In this document: positions 16,537 to 26,352 of the stretch, one piece after another | Numbering within the stretch: the first letter of the stretch is position 1 | How the letters are laid out: the number at the start of each line of letters is the position of its first letter | Origin: Paenibacillus sp. V4I3 | GTDB lineage: Bacteria > Bacillota > Bacilli > Paenibacillales > NBRC-103111 | Assembly (NCBI RefSeq): GCF_030817215.1 | Contig: NZ_JAUSZA010000001.1 | Span: forward strand, 2,206,501-2,270,500 | Direction: 5' to 3' | DNA length: 64,000 bases | Notes under the pieces: generated by a model | Databases searched by the model: none | Told to the model about the DNA's origin: nothing | Seen by the model: the letters and a program-made list of their open reading frames with translations, nothing else | Made by a program: the position numbers and the translations under genes

Positions 16537-17871
16537 ATGGCTAAAAAAGGTTTATCAATAGGGAAAAAGGCAGCATCATTTCGACTAGATTCTACACAAG
16601 GTATTAAAGGACTGGAAGATTTCAAGGGCAAGCCGCTAGTTATTATTTTCTTGCGTGGAACATGGTGCCATAATTGCCAGAAACAGATGCCAGAGTTAAA
16701 TGAGTATTATGAACGTTTTTTGGAAAAGGGCATCAATCTCATTGCCATCGCTGGACAAAAGCTAGCCAACATCAAAGATTATGTGAACGCCAACGGCATC
16801 AAATTCCCCATTCTTTCGGACGAAACGAGAGAAGTCATAAAGTCTTATGAGGTTTTCACACCAATTAAATGGGACTCATTCCGAATTGCGATTCCAAGCA
16901 CTTATATTATTGATGAGCATCAAACCATTCGCTATTCCTATATTGGTGAGAACCAAGCGGACCGACCAACTGCGAAGGAAATTTTAGAAGTGATTGATAC
17001 CCTTTCTATTGTCTCTGATCAAGATAACTCGATTCAAGAGGAGCTTCCAGTTTTCTTAGCGAATATGAAATCCACCCTTCAACACGTGAATACTTCTGCT
17101 GCCTATGTGACGAAGAGTATAGAGAACAATTTACATAATATTGAAGGACTTAAGAAAGCTTCTCTAGGTAATTATGAGCAATTAGAGGAGTTTGTGAGCG
17201 ATTATGAGAAAAAGTCTGAGGAATTAAACCAGTATAGTCATCAACTGAACACAACATCCAATGAATTCATGGATATTCAACAGTTGAATCAACAACTTAG
17301 TCATAACATTCAAACGACACGCGGATTGATGGATGAATTAATTAGTATGACTCTTGTCGTTAATGAGATGAGTGAGGTCATCTCCAAAATTTCCCGACAA
17401 ACCAAAATTCTAGCGCTAAATGCATCCATTGAAGCTGCTCGTGCAGGCGAGCATGGCAAAGGCTTCGCCGTTGTCGCCCAGGAAGTGAGCAAACTGGCTC
17501 ATGGAACGGAGGAGTCGGCAGGTAACATCACAGCGCAGCTGCAAGCGATTGATGAGAAAATTAATGAAAGCTTCTCGTCTTTCTCTACGTTTGAAGAAAC
17601 GATGAATACGGTTAGAGAACGAATTTCCGTAAACTCAGCCCATATCCTTACCATATCGGATGGAGTTAAAGTGATCGCCAATGACACGCTGCAGCTAGGT
17701 GCCGAACTGAACCACATCAAGGATAGCCAGCACCAAGCGCAAATTGATCTGAGTGAAATTCAAGAAGTTGAAACGACGATAAATAGTGAAGTAAGTGAGA
17801 TCTTACAGGATATGCACTATCATGTGGATCAATTGAATGCTTTGGATGAGAGAACGAAAAAGACGAAATAA
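16537..17871 (+). CDS. Soluble redoxin-methyl-accepting chemotaxis fusion protein
   Basis: A 444-residue two-domain protein with no membrane segment or signal peptide. Residues 1-155 form a thioredoxin-fold redoxin/peroxiredoxin-like domain: [22 protein letters not shown] with C44 and C47, then NLIAIAGQ and a cis-Pro-like IPSTYIID near 120. Residues 165-270 are predicted coiled coil. The rest is a chemoreceptor signalling hairpin with the highly conserved tip [20 protein letters not shown] (residues 291-310) and [12 protein letters not shown] cytoplasmic receptor that reports thiol or peroxide state to CheA/CheW is the direct inference. ATG 16537 is used because GGGGTGG lies six bases upstream; ATG 16516 is in frame but unsupported. 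It is monocistronic between strong terminators. Confidence 0.88.
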   Translation: MAKKGLSIGKKAASFRLDSTQGIKGLEDFKGKPLVIIFLRGTWCHNCQKQMPELNEYYERFLEKGINLIAIAGQKLANIKDYVNANGIKFPILSDETREVIKSYEVFTPIKWDSFRIAIPSTYIIDEHQTIRYSYIGENQADRPTAKEILEVIDTLSIVSDQDNSIQEELPVFLANMKSTLQHVNTSAAYVTKSIENNLHNIEGLKKASLGNYEQLEEFVSDYEKKSEELNQYSHQLNTTSNEFMDIQQLNQQLSHNIQTTRGLMDELISMTLVVNEMSEVISKISRQTKILALNASIEAARAGEHGKGFAVVAQEVSKLAHGTEESAGNITAQLQAIDEKINESFSSFSTFEETMNTVRERISVNSAHILTISDGVKVIANDTLQLGAELNHIKDSQHQAQIDLSEIQEVETTINSEVSEILQDMHYHVDQLNALDERTKKTK

Positions 17872-17932
17872 TGATCTCCAGAATAATCGGAAAACCTTTT
17901 CATGTACGCATTCTAGCGTATTTTGAAATGTG

Positions 17933-17980
17933 CATAGGCCTTTCTTGATGGCAATGTCATCAAGAAAGGCCTATGTTTAC
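17933..17980. terminator. Strong bidirectional terminator (18-bp perfect stem)
   Basis: CATAGGCCTTTCTTGATG and its exact complement flank a seven-base loop. It lies between the convergent redoxin-MCP and Gfo/Idh genes and serves both. Confidence 0.85.
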
Positions 17981-18015
17981 TTTCCCTTGTTTCTATGCCT
18001 GTTCGGATTTAAGCC

Positions 18016-19002
18016 TTATAACAAAACGGGCTGCCCCAGTTCCACGGATTTGTAACCCGCTAAGGCGACAGCGGTTGAACGTAATCCATCTTCCCCGGTG
18101 ATCGGCACCTGTTCGCCATTCAGCAGCGCATGAACGAATGATCTTATCAAGTAATCATCCATGGAGTCACCCCAGAAATTCCATACGCCCTTTCCATTTT
18201 CCATACTATATAGCTCGTTTTTTTGAGCAAAACCATCAATCGAAATGGTGCCTTTCGTACCGATGATCGTCATCGTCACATCTCCCCAGGTAGGGAATGA
18301 CGGGTTCCGCGACCAGCTTGTGTCTAAGACGCCAAACACCCCACTTACGAACTTGACATGAATCATACCAGCATCATCGATATCCAGATTATCGTTAAAT
18401 AAAGTGGCTGAATATGCGTATACTTCTTTCACTTCGGATTTGGTAATCCAATTCATCAAGTCCATGACGTGTACGGTATGGTCCAACAAAGCTCCGCCAC
18501 CGGATAACTCCGATTGGAGGAACCAACCTGAAGGAAGTGAACCGCGATTGGTACCCTTAATGGCTACGATATCGCCGATCTCTCCCTGTTCGACCGCTTC
18601 CTTCGCTTTAATAACCGAAGCCAAATACCGGCATGGAAAAGCAGTCATAAGCTGAACTCCGTTTTCCTTACAAGCGGAAATCATGGCTTCCATTTCGGAG
18701 ACGGAAATGCCAAGCGGCTTTTCGCATAGCACGTGTTTACCGGATCTTGCAGCCGCTATCGTTATCTCTGCGTGATGGGCATTTTCTGAGCAAATGACAA
18801 CTGCGTCAAGATCTGTAGCGAGCAAATCCTTATAATTTTCATAATATTGCAAGCCATAATTGGTTGTTACTTCCTCAACTCGGCCTTTGATTTCGTCCGC
18901 GATACCAACGATTTCGACATTCGACATGGCCCTGAGCGAATTCAAATAAGAGTATGCATGGCCGTGAGCAAAACTGATCATACCTGCTTTTAACTTCTTC
19001 AT
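18016..19002 (-). CDS. Gfo/Idh/MocA-family NAD(P)-dependent oxidoreductase (second of pair)
   Basis: A 328-residue cytoplasmic dehydrogenase with an N-terminal Rossmann fold (AGMISFAHGHAYSYLNS start, an atypical nucleotide-binding turn without the usual GxGxxG) and the family motif CEKPLG near residue 95. The C-terminal alpha/beta domain has SGGGALLDHTVHVMDLMNW, containing the catalytic-site His/Asp pattern. Family members oxidise or reduce sugars, inositols and amino-sugars. It overlaps the upstream partner gene by four bases (ATGA), so the pair is translated together, probably acting on successive steps or epimers of one sugar. Confidence 0.88.
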   Translation of the reverse strand: MKKLKAGMISFAHGHAYSYLNSLRAMSNVEIVGIADEIKGRVEEVTTNYGLQYYENYKDLLATDLDAVVICSENAHHAEITIAAARSGKHVLCEKPLGISVSEMEAMISACKENGVQLMTAFPCRYLASVIKAKEAVEQGEIGDIVAIKGTNRGSLPSGWFLQSELSGGGALLDHTVHVMDLMNWITKSEVKEVYAYSATLFNDNLDIDDAGMIHVKFVSGVFGVLDTSWSRNPSFPTWGDVTMTIIGTKGTISIDGFAQKNELYSMENGKGVWNFWGDSMDDYLIRSFVHALLNGEQVPITGEDGLRSTAVALAGYKSVELGQPVLL

Positions 19003-20009
19003 GTTGTCTCCTCCCCGAGCTTTGAGCTCAGCTGCAGTTGAACAGACTTTCCTGTCCGTACCGATTCCAGCGCAGCCATTGTAATTTCCAACGCTTTATA
19101 AGCATCACTAGCCGTTACGATGGATTCGCTTCCATCTCGAATGCATTGAATGAAATGAGCTATCTCCAAGTCATAGGGGCTAGAGAATCCTGGGCTTTGT
19201 GGAACTTCTGCGAAACGTCTGTCTTCTGAATCGGAAGGGGCCTTGCAGATTTGCAGAGAACTGCTTTTTTGGCTGTCGCTGCGTATGATGCCTTTGCTGC
19301 CCGCAATTTCCACGGCGGTTTGGAAGGGGCCTTGATATCCCCAAAATGCTTCCAGATTGGCAACTGCTCCATTTTCAAAAAGAAGAGTGACCAGTGCGTA
19401 GTCGATGTCATTTACGCGTTGATTCAAGCCATATACCGACTTAACTTCACCGACCGCCCAACGTAAAAAGTCAATATCGTGTATCATGAGATCGGCAATG
19501 ACGCCGCCGCTTTTATCCGCTTCGTAGAACCAAGGTCTGAGATTCCCAGGATGTGAGCCTATCCGTTTGGCATGAACTACGCCGACTCGGCCTAACTTCC
19601 CCTCATCGATGGCTTGTTTCATTTGCACATATTCGGGAAAAAAACGAACAACGTGTCCGACAAAAAGATGAACGCCATTTTGTTCGCAGCATTGGATCAT
19701 AGCTTCTGCATCTTCTAAATTAAGCGCAAGCGGTTTTTCACAAATCACATGTTTACCGGCTTCTGCCGCTTTCAACGTATATTCTTTATGTAAGAAGCTT
19801 GGCAATGTCACACTGACGACATCGAAATCAGTCTCTTCCAGCATGGCTTCAAAGGAATTAAAAGCAGGTGCACCTGATTTCGTGGATAGTTCTTGTGCTA
19901 GCTCGATATCAATATCGCAGACGCCAACTAGCTTCACATCAGGCATGTTAACGTAACTGAGAGCGTGTACATTTCCCATCCCCCCGCAACCGACAATGGC
20001 TACTTTCAT
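18999..20009 (-). CDS. Gfo/Idh/MocA-family NAD(P)-dependent oxidoreductase (first of pair)
   Basis: A 336-residue dehydrogenase with a classic Rossmann start (VAIVGCGGMGNVHALSY), the EKPLAL motif near residue 95 and the active-site region SGGVIADLMIHDIDFLRWAVG near 175. The ribosome site GAGGAGTGAG is strong. It is the first gene of a two-gene operon transcribed leftward, divergent from the AraC regulator at 20150, which probably controls it. The substrate is likely a sugar or cyclitol; nothing in the sequence fixes which. Confidence 0.9.
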   Translation of the reverse strand: MKVAIVGCGGMGNVHALSYVNMPDVKLVGVCDIDIELAQELSTKSGAPAFNSFEAMLEETDFDVVSVTLPSFLHKEYTLKAAEAGKHVICEKPLALNLEDAEAMIQCCEQNGVHLFVGHVVRFFPEYVQMKQAIDEGKLGRVGVVHAKRIGSHPGNLRPWFYEADKSGGVIADLMIHDIDFLRWAVGEVKSVYGLNQRVNDIDYALVTLLFENGAVANLEAFWGYQGPFQTAVEIAGSKGIIRSDSQKSSSLQICKAPSDSEDRRFAEVPQSPGFSSPYDLEIAHFIQCIRDGSESIVTASDAYKALEITMAALESVRTGKSVQLQLSSKLGEETT

Positions 20010-20062
20010 GCAAACTCACTCCTCACTTTGATGTATAATTACTTCTAACTAAGTTATATCAT

Positions 20063-20090
20063 ATGCGTATTACTGGTTACCGTATATGCG
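20063..20090. promoter_or_regulatory. Putative AraC operator: direct repeats in the divergent intergenic region
   Basis: The 140-base gap between the divergent dehydrogenase and AraC genes holds ATGCG at 20063-20067 and 20086-20090, each preceded by TAT or AT, a separation of 23 bases (about two helical turns). AraC-family proteins commonly bind such direct repeats. The motif is short, so this is a weak call. Confidence 0.3.
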
Positions 20091-20149
20091 GACATTTATT
20101 CTTTTTATATCCATATTAGTGCTGATTGAAAGTGCGGTGATTGATATCT

Positions 20150-21043
20150 ATGGAAATTTTTAAAGAGCCGATCCCCTATCAAAACTCGTCGTTATGTATG
20201 AAGGTGTGGAGATTTAGCCAGTCGGGGAAAGAACAGAAGGACGTGAATCCCTGGCATTACCATAAAGAGGTTGAGTTCATTTTGGTTGAAGAAGGGACTC
20301 ACGAAATTCAGACGCCTAATCACATCTACTCGCTTAATGCCGGGGATGTGGTGGTTATCGGTTCTTCCCAACTGCACAGAGGGCGAAAGATCAGCGACCA
20401 GGATCTCGTCTACATCGTGCTGCACATAGATCTTCAGCCTTATTTCGACCCGGCTATGATGATGTATTATAGGCATTTTTTGGAAATATTTCATCCTTTA
20501 GAAGAATTGAATTACATTTTCCGGGAAAACGAACAGGTGAAGAAGGAAATTGGCATGATCATCAAGGATACACATAGTGAGGTTATGGAGAAAAATAAAG
20601 GCTATGAAATCGCAGTCAGCATGCATATCAAGCATCTGCTCTTGCTGCTGCTTCGCTATGACAACCGGGAGTTGCTAACGACGCATGTCAATGTGGATGC
20701 CGATGCTGATATCATTCGATCGCTTGTAGCTTATGTGGACGACCATTTGACAGAGAAAATAGATATGGGAGCGGTGAGTCAAATCGCCGGTATGAGTTAT
20801 TCTTATTTCTCGAAATATTTCAAAAAAAAGATGGGATCATCGTTTACCGATTACGTCAATCAAAAGCGTATTTCCAAAGCAGAGCGTATGCTCATTACCG
20901 AAACCCGTAGTGTGGGCGAAATTGCCGAATCTGTTGGGATAGAGAATATGGCCCATTTCTACGAGTTGTTTAAACGATTCAAAGGATGTACACCTAAACA
21001 ATATCTTCGCAAAATGAGTGTGGACAGCCAAATCGTTACATAA
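20150..21043 (+). CDS. AraC-family regulator with cupin sensing domain
   Basis: A 297-residue one-component regulator. The first 130 residues form an AraC-type cupin (HYHKEVEFILVEEGTHEIQ, then YSLNAGDVVVIGSSQLHRG), expected to bind a small sugar ligand. The last 100 residues hold the two helix-turn-helix units (SYSYFSKYFKKKMG and AHFYELFKRFKGCTP). ATG 20150 is taken as the start; TTG 20141 is in frame but adds only three residues. It is divergent from the Gfo/Idh pair and most likely activates it. Confidence 0.9.
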   Translation: MEIFKEPIPYQNSSLCMKVWRFSQSGKEQKDVNPWHYHKEVEFILVEEGTHEIQTPNHIYSLNAGDVVVIGSSQLHRGRKISDQDLVYIVLHIDLQPYFDPAMMMYYRHFLEIFHPLEELNYIFRENEQVKKEIGMIIKDTHSEVMEKNKGYEIAVSMHIKHLLLLLLRYDNRELLTTHVNVDADADIIRSLVAYVDDHLTEKIDMGAVSQIAGMSYSYFSKYFKKKMGSSFTDYVNQKRISKAERMLITETRSVGEIAESVGIENMAHFYELFKRFKGCTPKQYLRKMSVDSQIVT

Positions 21044-21154
21044 ATTCGGTTAGTGAATCGCTCCGAGGGAGAGATCGCTTTTTCATATATAAAGGTTGTT
21101 GAATATGTTACTATGATGAAAGACTCAGCCTTTGAATATAAAGGAGCCTACATC

Positions 21155-21196
21155 ATGATTACCGTGACTGGTATCAAATTCATCAAGTCATTTTAA
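21155..21196 (+). other. Possible 13-residue leader peptide before the serine dehydratase operon
   Basis: AAAGGAG stands eight bases before an ATG that opens a 13-codon frame (MITVTGIKFIKSF, then TAA). The ribosome site is as good as that of real genes nearby. It lies in the 304-base gap 21044-21347, which shows no other gene. It could be a regulatory leader peptide or a decayed gene start. No terminator or antiterminator pair was recognised between it and sdaAB. Confidence 0.3.
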
Positions 21197-21347
21197 AGAC
21201 CCAACGTTATCGTTCTTTTTGGTAAATTGCAGGTCAATAACCGAATGAAGCAGTAGGAATATAAGGACACATTGAAGACTTGTCTTTATTGTATTCGCTT
21301 CATACAATGGGAGTAAAGGTAACAACACTATAGGTTAGGAGAGCTGC

Positions 21348-22028
21348 ATGATGCGTTTTAAAGATGTGTTTTCGATCATCGGACCATCTATGATCGGTCC
21401 ATCAAGCTCTCATACCGCAGGAGCGGTCCGGCTGGGTCGTGTCGCCAGACAACTGCTTGGCGAACAGCCGAAGAAGGTTGAAATCACACTATACGGTTCT
21501 TTCGCGGATACCTACCGGGGACATGGAACCGATTTGGCGCTCATTGGCGGTCTACTGGATTATGAAACCGATGATCCGCGTATTCCTACTGCTGCTGAAG
21601 AGGCTGAAGCGCTTGGAGTGGAGATTGCCTTCCTTACAAGTAAAGATAAAGCTGATCATCCCAACACCGTTCGATTCCTTCTTTCATCCGATACACGGGA
21701 ATTGAGTATGACGGGAGCATCGATCGGCGGAGGCAATGTTGAGATTGTTAATGTGAATCAATTTGATGTGAAATTTACTGCGGTATATCCTACGCTAGTT
21801 ATTTCCCATCATGATCGTCCAGGGATGATTGCAGATATTACCGCCATATTGGGGCGCAGCGAAATCAATATTGGTTTCATGGATTTGGATCGGAAAGGCC
21901 GCGATCGGGAAGCGATGACAGTCATCGAAACGGATGTATCGATTCCGGATTCGCTTATACAAGAGCTTAAGGATTTAAGTATGATATACGAAATAAAAAA
22001 AGTGGACCTCGCAGAAAGAGGCGAATAA
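21348..22028 (+). CDS. sdaAB: L-serine dehydratase, iron-sulfur-dependent, beta subunit
   Basis: A 226-residue subunit of the two-subunit Gram-positive L-serine ammonia-lyase, which converts L-serine to pyruvate and ammonia. It opens with the typical DVFSIIGPSMIGPSSSHTAGA, and its last 75 residues form an ACT domain (LVISHHDRPGMIADITAILG) used for allosteric control. AGGAG precedes ATG 21348; ATG 21351 would serve as well. The stop is directly followed by the start of the alpha subunit. Confidence 0.95.
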   Translation: MMRFKDVFSIIGPSMIGPSSSHTAGAVRLGRVARQLLGEQPKKVEITLYGSFADTYRGHGTDLALIGGLLDYETDDPRIPTAAEEAEALGVEIAFLTSKDKADHPNTVRFLLSSDTRELSMTGASIGGGNVEIVNVNQFDVKFTAVYPTLVISHHDRPGMIADITAILGRSEINIGFMDLDRKGRDREAMTVIETDVSIPDSLIQELKDLSMIYEIKKVDLAERGE

Positions 22029-22916
22029 ATGAGATTCCGGACATTGAAACAATTAACGGAAGTATGTGCTTCCGAAGGATTAACCATTGCAGAAGTCATG
22101 CTTGCTGATCAAAGCCAAGAATCGGGTAAATCGCCTGAGTATGTCTTTGAAAAGATGCGGGCGTATTACCAAATCATGAAAGAAGCCGTCGCCAAAGGAT
22201 TGACAGAAGATACAACATCCCGAAGCGGGTTGACGGGGAAAGACGCTCAACGTGTTGCGAACTATATGACAACGACAGAAGCGTCTTTAGGCGAAGAAGC
22301 CTGCAAAGCGATGGCGTATGCACTCGCCGTTTCAGAAGTTAACGCTTCCATGGGACGAATCATCGCCACGCCGACGGCTGGCTCCTGCGGGATTATTCCA
22401 GGTGTTTTCATCAGCAGTCAGCAGCGATTTGGATGGGATGACGACCATATGGTCAATGGCTTGTTAAGCGCTGGCGCCATCGGTTATGTCATCGCCAACA
22501 ACTCCTTCGTCTCCGGTGCAGAAGGTGGATGCCAGGCTGAAGTTGGGTCCGCCATTGGTATGGCAGCAGGTGCGCTCGTGGAGCTTCGCGGCGGTACGCC
22601 TGAACAGGCGATGCACGCAGTGGGGCTTGCGCTGAAGAACACCTTGGGGCTCATATGCGACCCCGTTGGCGGTTTGGTTGAGATTCCATGTATTGTCCGT
22701 AATGGTTTTGGGGCGGTTAATGCCATGGCAGCAGCCGACATGGCTTTGGCCGGTGTCAGATCCGTCATCCCTTCGGATGAAGTCGTTCAAGTGATGTATG
22801 AAGTAGGTACAGCAATGCCAGAGAAACACCGGGAGACAGCCAAAGGTGGCTTAGCTCAGACACCGACAGGCCAACAAATCATGAAAGAGCTGAATCTGGG
22901 TAAGAAGCAGCGGTAG
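22029..22916 (+). CDS. sdaAA: L-serine dehydratase, iron-sulfur-dependent, alpha subunit
   Basis: A 295-residue catalytic subunit carrying the cysteines that hold the [4Fe-4S] cluster, seen in TPTAGSCGIIPG near residue 119, EEACKA and LICDPVGGLVEIPC near 210-225. It works with the beta subunit in serine catabolism in the cytoplasm. The start codon follows the sdaAB stop with no gap, so translation is coupled. A terminator follows at 22926. Confidence 0.95.
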   Translation: MRFRTLKQLTEVCASEGLTIAEVMLADQSQESGKSPEYVFEKMRAYYQIMKEAVAKGLTEDTTSRSGLTGKDAQRVANYMTTTEASLGEEACKAMAYALAVSEVNASMGRIIATPTAGSCGIIPGVFISSQQRFGWDDDHMVNGLLSAGAIGYVIANNSFVSGAEGGCQAEVGSAIGMAAGALVELRGGTPEQAMHAVGLALKNTLGLICDPVGGLVEIPCIVRNGFGAVNAMAAADMALAGVRSVIPSDEVVQVMYEVGTAMPEKHRETAKGGLAQTPTGQQIMKELNLGKKQR

Positions 22917-22925
22917 TAATCAAGT

Positions 22926-22957
22926 CTGTGGGTGAGGTTCACCTGCGGTTTTTTTTT
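22926..22957 (+). terminator. Terminator after sdaAA
   Basis: CTGTGGGTGA pairs with TCACCTGCGG through several G-T pairs, followed by nine Ts. Confidence 0.8.
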
Positions 22958-23187
22958 GTGTTGAAAATGTGGATTTCGGTCTTTGTGGATTAACTCCGTA
23001 ACAATGAAAAACATGCTTAAATTCATCCGATTTGGCCCAATCTGACAAGGAATGCTGCTGAGACGATGTATTTCATCGCTAAAGTGTTTGGAACCCTGTA
23101 ATCAGATACATGTTGTAGGCTTTTTTCATGTTTGTTTTTACAAAAATTTGGCATCCTAACAGCATCACATGACAAGGGGTTTATTGG

Positions 23188-23973
23188 ATGACTTTGATGA
23201 TGCGGAAAATCGTCTTTAGTTTGTTGCTGGCCAGCACATTTTCTATACTTAGCGGATGCTCCCAGAAATCAAAAATTGAGCAGCAGGGTATTAAGGAACA
23301 TTCGAACCTTGCCATAGAGCGTGAGACCGATAATAGAATGTCGGACTGGAATTTAACGAGCAGCGATGCGGAGCTGTATATAGGGGATTTGGGGGTAGAT
23401 CAGCTCTATACAAGCAACCAGGTGAGGAGCTTGGAGACTGGGAGTTCGAAGCAGGCACTCTTACCTAACGGCTTCCCCTTGATTCAGGCATTCCCCAATC
23501 CCTCCATCGTCCCCAAACAAGGAAGCTATGTAGAGAACTTGATAGATACGGCCATCAGTTACCTGGGGACACCTTATGTATATGGTTCTAACAGATTGGA
23601 GCCCTCTTCGTTTGACTGCTCTGATTTCACACGTTGGGTGTATTTGAGTGCACTTGGAATGGATTTGCCTTGGGATGCTAGAAATCAAGCCGCTTATGTA
23701 GAAGCCTTATCAAAACGCACGTATCGTGATATAAGTAAGGCCCGGCGGGGAGATTTATTATTCTTTACGAGTTTTCGAGGTAATCGGGCAGCGGATTACG
23801 CAGGATTGGATGCTTCCCAGAAGCCCATTAGTCATATGGGAATTTATTTAGGGGATGGGAAGATCATTCATTGTGCTTCGAAGAAAACGGGCGGGGTTCG
23901 GATTGATAAGATTGTTGAGAATCATTTTCATTTGCAGTACCGCTTTATATTGGGCGGCGGGATACTGGATTAG
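23188..23973 (+). CDS. NlpC/P60-family cell-wall hydrolase lipoprotein
   Basis: A 261-residue exported lipoprotein. The signal peptide ends in the lipobox LSGC near residue 23. The last 140 residues form an NlpC/P60 cysteine peptidase domain with catalytic Cys in SSFDCSDFTRWVY near residue 144, His in SHMGIYLGDG near 215 and a third polar residue in IIHCAS. Such enzymes cut gamma-D-Glu-diaminopimelate bonds in peptidoglycan stem peptides. The region between has no recognisable binding domain. It is a single gene with a poor but present ribosome site (AAGGGG). Confidence 0.9.
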   Translation: MTLMMRKIVFSLLLASTFSILSGCSQKSKIEQQGIKEHSNLAIERETDNRMSDWNLTSSDAELYIGDLGVDQLYTSNQVRSLETGSSKQALLPNGFPLIQAFPNPSIVPKQGSYVENLIDTAISYLGTPYVYGSNRLEPSSFDCSDFTRWVYLSALGMDLPWDARNQAAYVEALSKRTYRDISKARRGDLLFFTSFRGNRAADYAGLDASQKPISHMGIYLGDGKIIHCASKKTGGVRIDKIVENHFHLQYRFILGGGILD

Positions 23974-23974
23974 C

Positions 23975-24026
23975 AAATAAATGACCCACTACAAGGCCAA
24001 TTAGCCTTGTAGCGGGTCATTTATTT
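23975..24026. terminator. Long bidirectional terminator between NlpC/P60 and TauD genes
   Basis: A 23-base stem with one imperfect pair (AAATAAATGACCCACTACAAGGC and its near complement) overlaps the TauD stop codon. The imperfect pair is a tolerated G-U in RNA from the minus strand, so it is best suited to ending the sulfonate operon. Confidence 0.85.
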
Positions 24027-24957
24027 AAGCACTCGTTTTCGTTAACGACTCGGATGGCTGTTTGATGCGTGTTACACTCTGTCGGCCATCAATCCCCACT
24101 GGAATATCGCCGTCTACAGTGACTCGGCGCACAATTCGATGCTGGTCACCGTAATCGTTGATCGCGTAGTGCTGTGTTGCGCGATTGTCCCAGATCACGA
24201 CATCTCCGGCAGACCATCGCCAACGAACCGTATTTTCCAGCTTAGTAATATGCCCCTGAAGTAGAGACAAGAGTTGAGCAGAATCTGCGGAAGAAAGGCC
24301 CAGGATTTTCTTCACAAAATGGCCAAGCACAAGGGTGCGTTCACCCGTCTCGGGATGCACACGAACGATAGGATGCTCGGTTTCATACACCGTGGAAGCA
24401 AACACTTCCCGATGATGGCGCTCCTTCTCGGGAGAGACTTCAGGACGCTGCGCGGCATAATCGTAGTCGTTGCTGTGCAGTGCCCATAGCTGATCAACAA
24501 GGGTACGCAGCTCTGAGGGGAGGTGCTCATAAGCGGCTGCGGTATTCGCCCAAACCGTGTCACCACCGGAAGCGGGAACCACGACAGCACGAAGAACGGA
24601 GGCCTGCGGGTAAGCATCGACGAAGGTCACATCGGTATGCCAAGAATCGGCACGCCCGCCATGAGCGGAATCAAGCTCAAGAACATAATCAGTGCCGGTT
24701 TTAATTGGCACCGTCGGATGAGCAACAGGATCACCAAGCAGGCGAGCAAAAGCCTCCTGTCCCGCGTCATCCAGCTGATGCTGATCACGAATGAAAATGA
24801 CTTTATGCTGCAATAACGCCTCGCGGATCGTCTTAACCGTCTGAGTATCCAGATCAGCGTTAAGGCTCACCCCTTTTATTTCTGCGCCAATTCTGCCTGC
24901 AATCGGAAGCACCTCAATGTGACCGGGAGTTACCTTAACTTGTTCATTTGTACTCAT
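24025..24957 (-). CDS. TauD/TfdA-family 2-oxoglutarate- and Fe(II)-dependent dioxygenase
   Basis: A 310-residue dioxygenase that would hydroxylate the carbon next to a sulfonate (or sulfate ester), releasing sulfite (or sulfate) with 2-oxoglutarate as co-substrate. The iron triad starts with H107 and D109 in DSWHTDVTF, and the distal His is in [12 protein letters not shown] near 255, followed by the 2-oxoglutarate Arg in [12 protein letters not shown] 24957 is chosen because GGAGGT is eight bases upstream; the frame extends upstream without support. It is the last gene of the sulfonate operon. Taurine, other alkanesulfonates or alkyl sulfates are all possible substrates. Confidence 0.9.
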   Translation of the reverse strand: MSTNEQVKVTPGHIEVLPIAGRIGAEIKGVSLNADLDTQTVKTIREALLQHKVIFIRDQHQLDDAGQEAFARLLGDPVAHPTVPIKTGTDYVLELDSAHGGRADSWHTDVTFVDAYPQASVLRAVVVPASGGDTVWANTAAAYEHLPSELRTLVDQLWALHSNDYDYAAQRPEVSPEKERHHREVFASTVYETEHPIVRVHPETGERTLVLGHFVKKILGLSSADSAQLLSLLQGHITKLENTVRWRWSAGDVVIWDNRATQHYAINDYGDQHRIVRRVTVDGDIPVGIDGRQSVTRIKQPSESLTKTSA

Positions 24958-24982
24958 ACGAATTACCTCCATTAAATTATAT

Positions 24983-26332
24983 TTATGCGCCTCCAACGGC
25001 AGCAGTCGCATACTGATTAGCAGGTCGGGACAAGCCCAAATGTCCCCGCAGGGTAGTTCCTGAATATTCCGTGCGGAACAATCCTCTTCGCTGCAGCTCC
25101 GGTATGACGAACTGTGCGAATTCTTCCAATCCGGCAGGTAAATAAGGCGGCATCACATTAAAGCCGTCACTGCCCCCGTGTAAGAACCATTCTTCAAGCT
25201 GGTCGGCAATTTGGATAGGTGTACCAGCAAACGTACGATGACCACGTCCGCCTGCGAGACGATGAAGAAGGCCGCGAATGGTTAAATTGTCGCGCTTTGC
25301 TAAATCAGCGACCAGCTGGAAGCGGCTTTTATTCCCATTGATGTCGGACAAGCTTGGCAGCTCCGGCAGCGGTCCATCCAACGGATATGAGAATAAATCA
25401 ATGTTCATCATATTGGACAACTGATTCAGCCCATATTCCGGAACGGTTAATTCGTTTAATTCTTGCTCTTTTTCTTTGGCTTCTGATTCGGTTCGACCGA
25501 TAATAGGGCAGATGCCCGGTAAGATTTTCAACTGCTCAGGAGATCGGCCATACTTGGCAAGTCTTGATTTTACATCTGAATAAAACTGTTGGGCCTCTAC
25601 AAGTGTTTGCTGAGCAGTGAATATGGCCTCCGCATATTGAGCGGCGAATTCTTTGCCAGATTCGGAAGAACCGGCTTGAACAAGCACAGGATATCCCTGT
25701 GGAGACCTTGGTATATTTAGTGGTCCGCGTACTTTGAAGGTGTCGCCGACATGATTGATTTCCCGGACTTTACTTCGATCTGCGAAGGTACCTGATTCTC
25801 GATCAATGATCAGGGCTTCATCTTCCCAGCTGTCCCACAGACTGGTCGTTACGTCTAGAAATTCTTTGGCCCGTTCATAGCGCTTGCTGTGCTCCAAATG
25901 GTCATCTTTACTGAAATTGCTAGCCTCAAATGAGCTGCCGGAAGTGACGATATTCCAGCCTGCTCGACCTTTGCTTATGTGATCCAACGAGGCAAATTTG
26001 CGGGCAACATGAAAGGGTTCATTATACGTTGTAGAGACGGTGCCGATAAGTCCGATATGATCAGTTACCGAGGCTAAGGCAGAAAGCAAAGTGAAGGGTT
26101 CAAGCCCAACAAACGCGCCATGCTTAATGTTTTGACTGACCGCCAATCCATCTGCCAAGAAGAGGGAGTCGAATTTAGCCTGTTCTGCAATTTGCGCAAT
26201 CCGTTGAAAATAACGAATATCCGTAATATTCTCCGGCTCTGTGTTCTTATGTCTCCATGATGCTTCATGATGTCCCGTATTCATGATGAATACATTTAAA
26301 TGCAGTTGTCTTTTCTCTTTGCTCATGATCAC
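24983..26332 (-). CDS. LLM-class flavin-dependent monooxygenase (NtaA/SnaA/DszA type)
   Basis: A 449-residue FMNH2-dependent monooxygenase of the bacterial luciferase superfamily. Typical stretches are [17 protein letters not shown] at the start, [36 protein letters not shown] and [12 protein letters not shown] near residues 105-140, with [18 protein letters not shown] later. Relatives open C-S or C-N bonds in sulfones, sulfonates or chelators. With SsuABC and TauD neighbours, desulfonation for sulfur supply is likely. GTG 26332 has the better-spaced ribosome site (AAGGG); ATG 26326 is close behind. It needs an FMN reductase, which is not encoded in the window. Confidence 0.9.
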   Translation of the reverse strand: MIMSKEKRQLHLNVFIMNTGHHEASWRHKNTEPENITDIRYFQRIAQIAEQAKFDSLFLADGLAVSQNIKHGAFVGLEPFTLLSALASVTDHIGLIGTVSTTYNEPFHVARKFASLDHISKGRAGWNIVTSGSSFEASNFSKDDHLEHSKRYERAKEFLDVTTSLWDSWEDEALIIDRESGTFADRSKVREINHVGDTFKVRGPLNIPRSPQGYPVLVQAGSSESGKEFAAQYAEAIFTAQQTLVEAQQFYSDVKSRLAKYGRSPEQLKILPGICPIIGRTESEAKEKEQELNELTVPEYGLNQLSNMMNIDLFSYPLDGPLPELPSLSDINGNKSRFQLVADLAKRDNLTIRGLLHRLAGGRGHRTFAGTPIQIADQLEEWFLHGGSDGFNVMPPYLPAGLEEFAQFVIPELQRRGLFRTEYSGTTLRGHLGLSRPANQYATAAVGGA

Positions 26333-26352
26333 TCACGCACCCTTTTATTTTT

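Noticed and set aside
21044..21347. T-box or serine-responsive riboswitch before sdaAB
   Set aside because: The T-box core sequence and a terminator are absent from this leader.
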